In this document: positions 6,948 to 11,446 of the stretch, in pieces
How positions within the stretch are numbered: the first letter of the stretch is position 1
Layout: each line of letters starts with the position of its first letter
Source of the DNA: Thalassiosira profunda
Taxonomy: Eukaryota; Bacillariophyta; Thalassiosirophyceae; Thalassiosirales; Thalassiosiraceae
Direction: 5' to 3'
Length of the DNA: 11,446 nucleotides
Assembly (NCBI GenBank): GCA_036939355.1
Contig: JALLAP010000658.1
Span: 1 to 11,446, forward strand
The notes under the pieces: generated by a model
Database searches by the model: none
What the model was told of the DNA's origin: nothing
Seen by the model: only the letters and a program-made list of their open reading frames with translations
Made by a program: the position numbers and the translations under genes

Positions 6948-8339
6948 TTACCCCATGAGCTGTGATACTTTCTTGGCCCTGATCCGGTTGCTCCTCCTTG
7001 GATATGGTCCAGCAGTGCTTGTGAAAAGTAGGGGCATGTTCCAATGGCGCAGGAGTCTGAATGTTGTGTCCAGGCTGTTGATGTTCACTTTGTTGACAGT
7101 GAAAAGTGATTCCATTCCTTGGACACAAACCATGAAATGCGGAACGATTCCGATAGGGATGTCTGCGATGTTGCCCATTATAACACCAGAGAGGCCATCA
7201 GTGCAACTATGGTCAGTGACCACAGGTAGATGTAAAAGCAGCTTTTTCTTCTTGTTCATGTCAGCGTCGAGGCAGTTATTCAAATCTGACAACGCATCCC
7301 CGTCGGTTTCGATGAAGACGGTGTGGTTCGAGTCGCCAAGTTGATTGAAGCTGCTTGCATCGCACAGAGCCCTCCTCAAGACGGAGAAGCCAACGTCTGT
7401 GATTCTGTTTCCACGAAGTCGCAGAGTGAGCAGGTTGGTATTCGTTTTGAGCGACCAAGCAAGCACGGAAGCATCACCGTCTGACAACTGGTTGTCCTCC
7501 AAATCGAGACTCTCAACAATGTGGTTCTCTGATAGGCCGATCGCGATGAGCGCTACAGAGTACGATAACGTCTCTCCGCTTGGAGAACCAATGCCATTGT
7601 TGTCTAGGCTGACCTCGGTCATATTTCTCAGAGAGAACTGAATCAGACATTGCGCTGCTTTCGTTTCCTTCCCCAGGCCGCAACTGTGAAGAAGAATGGC
7701 ATCAATTGTCGGGTGGCTTGTCAACACGTCAACCAATGTCGCTGCATTCTCGGAGCTGATGAGATTCGATTCGATGCTTACACAAGTAAGCGTAGAATTT
7801 GCCTTGATGGTATTGAACAAGAAGTCCCACGGTGCCTTCTCGTCACGCCCCAAATCGTTTTTCCCGAGTTGTAAGGATTTGAGTGGCACTGTCCCCAGCG
7901 GCAAGCTTGATACGACGCTTCCTATTTCGAGCCCTTCCAAACGGAGATGTATGTACCCTTCCTCGCTAGCCGGAGCCAAGTTTAGACTCTCACTGAAGGT
8001 CTTCCACCAGGGAAGCAGTAAACTCATGCCCGCATCTGAAATCACTGTATCAGGGTCCTCCAGAGGGGAAACGATCGAAATCCTCACAGGTTCAGAGGGA
8101 GGCCAATCCTTACAGTGATTCAGTTCCGCAGCCCCAATAATGAGGTCGGCTTGAGCGTTGACCAGGGCTTGGACTGAAGTCTCTGTGTAGCCCTTGTTGC
8201 GTAACTCCTGCATGAGCACTTCTCCTTCGGCTGTGGCTCTGCCAAGGGCTTCGTCCTCGTTGAAAGAGCCATCCGCACCTTCCCCATCACCGCCCTCGGC
8301 CTCCATGACGTCGTCGTTTGGGCCATTGTTTGGATCCAT
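6948..8339 (-). CDS. Leucine-rich repeat protein, ribonuclease-inhibitor (RNI) type
   Basis: A single-exon gene. From the ATG at 8339 (MDPNNG) it encodes 463 residues; an in-frame ATG at 8450 would give 500 but starts inside the end of the next gene, so the shorter form is preferred. The N-terminus is acidic and Gly/Glu-rich, followed by a helical block (LRNKGYTETSVQALVNAQ). The middle (from the 8450 start, residues about 165-360) holds RNI-type LRRs: LKSLQLGKNDL, LTCVSIESNLI, MTEVSLDNNGI, VESLDLEDNQLSDGDASVLAWSL and LLTLRLRGNRITDVGFSVLRRAL. Then comes a non-repeat domain with DASSFNQLGDSNHTVFI and a LFT..LRHWNMPLLF block, which I recall as the conserved C-terminal block of a large diatom LRR family. 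The end is basic (RRSNRIRAKK), possibly a nuclear signal. No signal peptide or membrane span. Likely an intracellular protein-interaction scaffold; partner and role unknown. Confidence 0.8.
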   Translation of the reverse strand: MDPNNGPNDDVMEAEGGDGEGADGSFNEDEALGRATAEGEVLMQELRNKGYTETSVQALVNAQADLIIGAAELNHCKDWPPSEPVRISIVSPLEDPDTVISDAGMSLLLPWWKTFSESLNLAPASEEGYIHLRLEGLEIGSVVSSLPLGTVPLKSLQLGKNDLGRDEKAPWDFLFNTIKANSTLTCVSIESNLISSENAATLVDVLTSHPTIDAILLHSCGLGKETKAAQCLIQFSLRNMTEVSLDNNGIGSPSGETLSYSVALIAIGLSENHIVESLDLEDNQLSDGDASVLAWSLKTNTNLLTLRLRGNRITDVGFSVLRRALCDASSFNQLGDSNHTVFIETDGDALSDLNNCLDADMNKKKKLLLHLPVVTDHSCTDGLSGVIMGNIADIPIGIVPHFMVCVQGMESLFTVNKVNINSLDTTFRLLRHWNMPLLFTSTAGPYPRRSNRIRAKKVSQLMG

Positions 8340-8418
8340 ATCTGTACCAGCATCTGTCACTGTGGACTTGTCGGCCCAATTTTTGAAGTCTAAGCAAATT
8401 TGCAAAATGGTATTGCTG

Positions 8419-9618
8419 CTACTCCGGCCATTCGGAAGGGTTGTAGCCATACCGCTCCATCAACCCCTCGTCCAAATTGTCCCTTGCATATTCCCAATCA
8501 GCCTTAGTCCATCCCTCCAGCCGTAAGTTGGGGTCGCCGTATCGCACCAGCGCGCTCACCAGCCCGTTCGCCCCCTCGTGCTGCTTTCCGTGCTTCGCGC
8601 TGTCCTCGGTGTACCGAAACCTCCCGCCGTTGCCCCGCCGTCGCCTCCCGCCCACGCAAGTACATAATGCATCGCAGGTCTCCTCGGGATAAAACAACAG
8701 GTCCTCGAACCGGAGAATGGCCAGCGGAAACTCTGCCGTTTGCGCCTCGTATTCTCCATACCATTCGTTCCACTGCCCGACGAACGAAGACGCGTACCGC
8801 ACCTTCCCCTTTGCGTATTTCACAGTCACGCGGGTGGCGTTGCCGTGCCTCCAGCTGATTAGGTTGGGGCAGTGGTCCGCATCGTGCTCCCATATCGAAT
8901 AGTACCGATGCCGGCATTGGCTATTTGTCCAATGGTAGAAGTCCTTGATGAGCACCAACGGAAAGACGTGCGTTTGCTCCACGCCCGTCCCGCCCACCTT
9001 GGCCACGTGCCGCAGTCGGTGCGTCGCCGGGGGATTGTGCTTCCCCCACGGCACCTGCATCCGCATCCCCGAGCCCTTGGCGTGGCCGTCGATGATGCAA
9101 TTCCGCGCCATGAGCTCCCCGAGGAGGTTGGTGCCCGTGTTGAAGAGGCCGGCGACGGCGGCGTAGCGATCGCGGGCGGGCACGGCGTCGCGGAAGGCTT
9201 GGCAGGTTTCGAGTCCGTGGATTCGGGGCGCGGGGCCGTATTGCGCGACGATGTCGGACGTGCGCGGCAATTTGGCCACGATGTCCTCCGTGATTGTCAC
9301 CTCGGCCTGTTGCAGGATTCGATAGGCGAGTTCCTTCTCCGGATCGACGGTGTAATTGGCCGGCAGAGGCTGCGCGTCGTCTTCATCGCCATCCCCGTCG
9401 TCGTCGCCGTCGTCGTCGTATTGCGATGAATATGCACCATTGGCTTTCGATCGCGGTGCACGTGGCAATGACGGTGCACCCCCCAGTCTCTGGCCGCTCG
9501 GGTGCTGTCCCTCTAATGTCTCCAGCTCTCTCTCGAGCGCCCGCCAGACGTAGGCGAGGTCGAACAGGCAGACGATAAAGATCGTGGCGAGGAGGCCGAG
9601 GTGGGACGGCGGCAGCAT
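8419..9618 (-). CDS. Type II membrane sulfotransferase-like protein
   Basis: A single-exon gene for 399 residues. Residues 7-25 form an uncleaved signal-anchor (LGLLATIFIVCLFDLAYVW) with a short N-terminal tail, so a Golgi-type type II topology is likely. A low-complexity stem follows, including an Asp/Gly run at 68-81. The lumenal domain begins near 150: GLFNTGTNLLGELM (157-170) sits where the 5'-phosphosulfate loop of PAPS sulfotransferases is expected; LVLIKDFYHWTNSQCRH (221-237) resembles the strand and loop of this algal group; ILRFEDLLFYPEE (301-313) fits the 3'-phosphate-binding strand region; SAKHGKQHEGANGLVSALVRYG (from 340) and LDEGLMERYGY close the domain. Two N-glycosylation sequons (NYT at 88, NAT at 260) agree with a lumenal position. 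Acceptor is unknown; sulfated polysaccharide or glycoprotein is a reasonable guess. It diverges from the BAF-like gene at its 5' end. The family call rests on motif memory. Confidence 0.75.
   Translation of the reverse strand: MLPPSHLGLLATIFIVCLFDLAYVWRALERELETLEGQHPSGQRLGGAPSLPRAPRSKANGAYSSQYDDDGDDDGDGDEDDAQPLPANYTVDPEKELAYRILQQAEVTITEDIVAKLPRTSDIVAQYGPAPRIHGLETCQAFRDAVPARDRYAAVAGLFNTGTNLLGELMARNCIIDGHAKGSGMRMQVPWGKHNPPATHRLRHVAKVGGTGVEQTHVFPLVLIKDFYHWTNSQCRHRYYSIWEHDADHCPNLISWRHGNATRVTVKYAKGKVRYASSFVGQWNEWYGEYEAQTAEFPLAILRFEDLLFYPEETCDALCTCVGGRRRRGNGGRFRYTEDSAKHGKQHEGANGLVSALVRYGDPNLRLEGWTKADWEYARDNLDEGLMERYGYNPSEWPE
9376..9417 (-). repeat. Imperfect GAC/GAT trinucleotide repeat in coding sequence
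   Basis: A run of imperfect GAC/GAT/GGC/GGG triplets (CGTCGTCGCC... on the plus strand) encodes the Asp/Gly stretch at residues 68-81 of the sulfotransferase-like protein. It lies in the predicted stem between membrane anchor and catalytic domain, where in-frame length change would probably be tolerated. Confidence 0.85.
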
Positions 9619-9853
9619 CGGTGGGGCTGGCTGGCTTCTGAAGTCTGACGAAGAGATTCAGTGTGATGAGTAGAAGATGGAGGGCGAGTTATCTACCTAT
9701 CTTACGCGTACGAAGACCTACAATACCCCGTCACCGAAAAAAGAGCCGTTTGCTTTTTCACCTCCGCTCGACGACTTCGTAGCAAGACCTTGCGACCCGA
9801 TCGAGAACGACGCGGGGAGCCCTCCAGCAGCAAGCAACCAAACCAACGCAATC
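9619..9853. promoter_or_regulatory. Divergent intergenic promoter region (sulfotransferase / BAF-like gene)
   Basis: 235 bp between two divergent start codons, which must serve both promoters. It contains TATCTACCTATCTTACGCG near 9691-9709, a TAC-rich word similar to those before the hydrolase gene, and the palindromes ACGCGT and CGTACG next to each other. An ATG at 9677 is in frame with the BAF-like start at 9854 and the frame between is open, so a 59-residue N-terminal extension is formally possible but does not look protein-like. Confidence 0.45.
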
Positions 9854-10753
9854 ATGGTGAGTCTGAAGGCCTAACGGGGCGTGTTAGGATGCGGGCGCGG
9901 CGCGGCGGGGGCTGTGGAGTGGCGGCTGGGACCTCCGACTCGTCGCGGGTCGAGACTGATGTCCACGTCTCGTGTTCGAGTTTGACGTTGGTGCGACCGA
10001 GAGAGGAAAGGCGGGGGAGGGCTGGGCGGAAAGGCCGCGCCTCCATTGCCCGGCGCCGTGCACATCTTGTGTCACTATTTTCGTTGCTGAGCTGTCCTCG
10101 CCATTTGGCCGTCTCCGCGTCCTCATCTTGCGCATGTTTTTCGTTGCTGATCGTTCACTCCGCTTCCCATTGGGCTCCTCTACCCAACTGTTGTCGCTGT
10201 CTGCCTCTTCTCCATCCACGTTGACAAAAAAAAACGACAGAGCGACGCCCAAGGATACGACCCCAAGCGGTCCCGCGTCAACGACGACACGATGATGGAC
10301 TTCATCCGGGGGTCCGTTGGGGGAGAGATCGTCGAAGTGCCGGGGATCGGGCCGGCCGCGGCGAAGAAATTGGCGGCGGGGGACGGCGACGAGAAGGTGA
10401 CCAACACGTATCAGCTGATTGGGAAGGTGAGTTCAAGAAAGAGAGGGGGGGGGGGAGATTGCGAATGGTCTTGGACCGTGTTTGCTGTTCATCCTCTGAC
10501 TTCTTTCCTCGCCGGTGACACGTATTGTGAACGCAAAAAATGGCATCAGTTTCTAATGCTGAAGGGGCCGGACGAGGACGACAACAAGGTCGAATCGATG
10601 GAGCACTGCGAGAAGTTCTGGTACTGGCTCCAAGACAAGGGCATTTCGGCGCACCGCTCGGCGATCGTGAAAGCCATCGCGCTGAAGGTCAACGGGCTGC
10701 TGCCCGGGGTGTACGATCCGGACCTTTACGATGACGACGAGGACGAGGAGTAA
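9854..10753 (+). CDS. Small acidic BAF-like (barrier-to-autointegration factor-like) protein, three exons
   Basis: Exons 9854..9856, 10241..10426 and 10550..10753 encode 130 residues. Exon 1 codes for the initiator Met only (ATG|GTGAGT); exon 2 starts with AGC, giving MSDAQGYDPKRSR, and ends YQLIGK; exon 3 starts FLMLKG. Residues 20-115 resemble metazoan BAF in order and spacing: a DFI-x6-GG opening, an EVPGIGPAAAKKLA helix-hairpin-helix (33-46), a YQLIGKFLMLKG strand/helix (58-69) like BAF's YxxLGQFLxLK, FWYWLQDKGI (86-95) and a final helix to GVYDPD. BAF is a dimeric DNA-bridging chromatin protein; a DNA-binding role here is inferred from the hairpin. PKRSR (9-13) may be a nuclear signal. 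The tail is very acidic (DDDEDEE). The DHLYDD-free acidic tail and N-terminal extension are not in animal BAF. Without a profile search the homology is tentative, but the exon structure is firm. Confidence 0.75.
9857..10240 (+). other. Intron 1 of the BAF-like gene (384 nt)
   Basis: Donor ATG|GTGAGT directly after the start codon; acceptor AAAACGACAG|AGC, with a pyrimidine-rich stretch (10173-10220) and TTGAC as a possible branch site. It is three to six times longer than the other introns in the window. If retained, translation ends after MVSLKA at the TAA at 9872-9874. Reading frames inside it (for example 9884-10252 minus, 9790-10224 plus) look like GC-rich noise. Confidence 0.8.
10078..10150 (+). 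repeat. Short direct repeat inside intron 1
   Basis: TTTTCGTTGCTGA occurs at 10078-10090 and again at 10138-10150, exactly 60 bp apart, and both copies are preceded within about 10 bases by CATCTTG (10063-10069 and 10124-10130). It looks like a degraded tandem duplication of about 60 bp. Confidence 0.6.
10427..10549 (+). other. Intron 2 of the BAF-like gene (123 nt, in frame, stop-free)
   Basis: Donor GGGAAG|GTGAGT and acceptor ATGGCATCAG|TTTCTA. The intron is a multiple of three and has no stop in frame, so unspliced RNA would add 41 residues between Lys63 and Phe64, inside the conserved LIGKFLMLKG block. Splicing is favoured because the inserted peptide is Gly/Arg-rich junk at its start and breaks the family motif. 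An 11-G run (10445-10455) lies within it. Confidence 0.8.
10445..10455 (+). repeat. Poly-G tract (11 nt) in intron 2
   Basis: Eleven consecutive G residues, 19 bases after the donor site. G runs close to a donor often act as intronic splicing enhancers in other eukaryotes; the length is also liable to assembly error. Confidence 0.85.
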
Positions 10754-10972
10754 AGGGGAATGCACAAAATGTGTGGGAGAGGACTTGCTCTTGGTTTGGG
10801 GGAGGCAGGAGCGAAACGTACGATAGTGGGAAGATGTCGATGGATGGCGAAATCTTATGGGAGGAGTACTAGCCGTTTCGCTGCAGCGGTTCCAGTGCCT
10901 GGGGAAGTGGCTGCCAATATAATTATTGATTCATATTCCGCTACCCAGGCTCGCAATTGATACCGATGAAGC
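10754..10972. other. Convergent 3' intergenic spacer
   Basis: 219 bp between the stop of the BAF-like gene (+) and the stop of the Ca2+ ATPase (-). It contains an AT-rich patch at about 10915-10938 (AATATAATTATTGATTCATA), which may take part in 3' end formation on either strand. No gene is seen. Confidence 0.4.
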
Positions 10973-11446
10973 TCACACTGCAGTGACATTCCTCGCTCGA
11001 ATGTTGGATCCGCTGCTCTTGGCGTCATTCGTTGCCCGTTTCTTCACTCGTTTGCCGCCGCGCACTCTCCTGCCACCTCCCTCCTTTTTCTTGTTCCTCC
11101 CAACTCGTCGCCGTCTGCCAAAGATGGACACTCTTCTCCTCAGGCCGTCGCTGCAATACTGCCGCAAGAACTTTTTCCGCACCGTATCCAGAAGCAGCAC
11201 TGTTGACGACAGGCAGAGGATCAAGAAGAGATCGCCCAACGACAACGCCTCGGTCTGGAAGACACTCTGGAGGGGCGGGAGGTAAATCACCGCAAACTGA
11301 CCGAGGACCGAAAAGGCCATGGCCCAGAGGAACGAAGGGTTGCCGAAAATGCTTATCTCGTAGAAGGCCTTGTCGGCGGATCGGCAAGCGTAGGCGTTGA
11401 AGAGGTCGCAATTCACAAAGGTCATAAATGTCATCGTGGTATCTCT
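10973..11446 (-). CDS. Secretory-pathway Ca2+/Mn2+ P-type ATPase (PMR1/SPCA type), C-terminal part
   Basis: The gene runs off the right edge of the window; only the last 157 residues are present (frame open at the edge, starting RDTTMTFMTF). This is the end of the cation-ATPase C-terminal domain: CDLFNAYACRSADKAFYEI (end of M8 and loop), FLWAMAFSVLGQFAVIYLP (M9), PPLQSVFQTEALSLGDLF, and LGDLFLILCLSSTVLLLDTV (M10). The PPLQ-x-VFQTE loop and FNA-x-x-CRS are typical of PMR1/SPCA pumps, which load Ca2+ and Mn2+ into the Golgi; SERCA and plant ECA pumps differ at this loop. The phosphorylation and ion-binding residues of M4-M6 are outside the window. After M10 a tail of about 65 residues is strongly basic (RRRRVGRNKKKEGGGRRV, then GGKRVKKR), longer than the short tails of yeast or animal SPCA. 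The stop is the TAA/TGA-type codon at 10973-10975 on the minus strand. Confidence 0.85.
   Translation of the reverse strand, partial: RDTTMTFMTFVNCDLFNAYACRSADKAFYEISIFGNPSFLWAMAFSVLGQFAVIYLPPLQSVFQTEALSLGDLFLILCLSSTVLLLDTVRKKFLRQYCSDGLRRRVSIFGRRRRVGRNKKKEGGGRRVRGGKRVKKRATNDAKSSGSNIRARNVTAV

Noticed and set aside
8872..9429. 185-codon plus-strand frame inside the sulfotransferase-like gene
   Set aside because: Antisense shadow; Val/Arg-rich product with no motif, opposite a conserved sulfotransferase-like domain.
9677..9853. In-frame N-terminal extension of the BAF-like protein from ATG 9677
   Set aside because: The 59 residues show no domain or targeting signal, and the region is the only space for a divergent promoter; MSDAQGYDPK is a more natural start.
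1..11446. Mobile element, CRISPR array, tRNA or bacterial operon
   Set aside because: No transposase or reverse transcriptase motifs, terminal repeats, spaced repeats or cloverleaf structures were seen; gene structure is eukaryotic with spliceosomal introns.

Overview
The window looks like nuclear DNA from a centric diatom, most likely of the Thalassiosira/Skeletonema/Cyclotella type. Four things point there. Genes are short and closely packed on both strands. Introns are few, mostly 64-123 nt, with GT-AG ends and donors of the form GTAAGT or GTGAG. At least one protein has a bipartite plastid presequence with the phenylalanine after the signal-peptide cleavage site that secondary red plastids use (ATA|FVP). 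Two genes belong to families that I know mainly from centric diatoms: a BspA-type LRR protein with an ankyrin-like tail, and an RNI-type LRR protein with a conserved C-terminal block. The species call is from family knowledge, not from a search.

Layout from left to right. 81-2048 (+): a chloroplast sensor kinase-like histidine kinase (CSK) that keeps its phospho-acceptor His. 2131-2654 (-): a calmodulin-like EF-hand protein in two exons, closest in feel to the outer-arm dynein light chain LC4 group. 2905-5176 (-): a two-exon BspA-type LRR protein with an ankyrin-like region. 5661-6824 (+): a plastid-targeted alpha/beta hydrolase. 6948-8339 (-): an LRR protein of the ribonuclease-inhibitor type; an alternative start at 8450 would overlap the next gene. 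8419-9618 (-): a type II membrane sulfotransferase-like protein. 9854-10753 (+): a three-exon gene for a small acidic protein resembling barrier-to-autointegration factor (BAF); its first coding exon is only the ATG. 10973-11446 (-): the C-terminal end of a secretory-pathway Ca2+/Mn2+ P-type ATPase (PMR1/SPCA type), cut by the window edge.

The genes do not form a pathway or operon; this is an ordinary gene-dense eukaryotic stretch. Two encode probable plastid proteins (CSK, hydrolase), two probable endomembrane proteins (sulfotransferase-like, SPCA), two repeat-rich interaction proteins, and one probably acts on chromatin. Pairs 81/2131, 5661/6948 and 9854/10973 converge with only about 80-220 bp between stop codons, so their 3' UTRs may overlap. 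Pairs 2905/5661 and 8419/9854 diverge from shared intergenic promoters. No tRNA, rRNA, CRISPR array or transposon was recognised. The most interesting item is the BAF-like gene: a possible BAF fold in a diatom, an ATG-only first exon, and a 123-nt intron that is stop-free and in frame.
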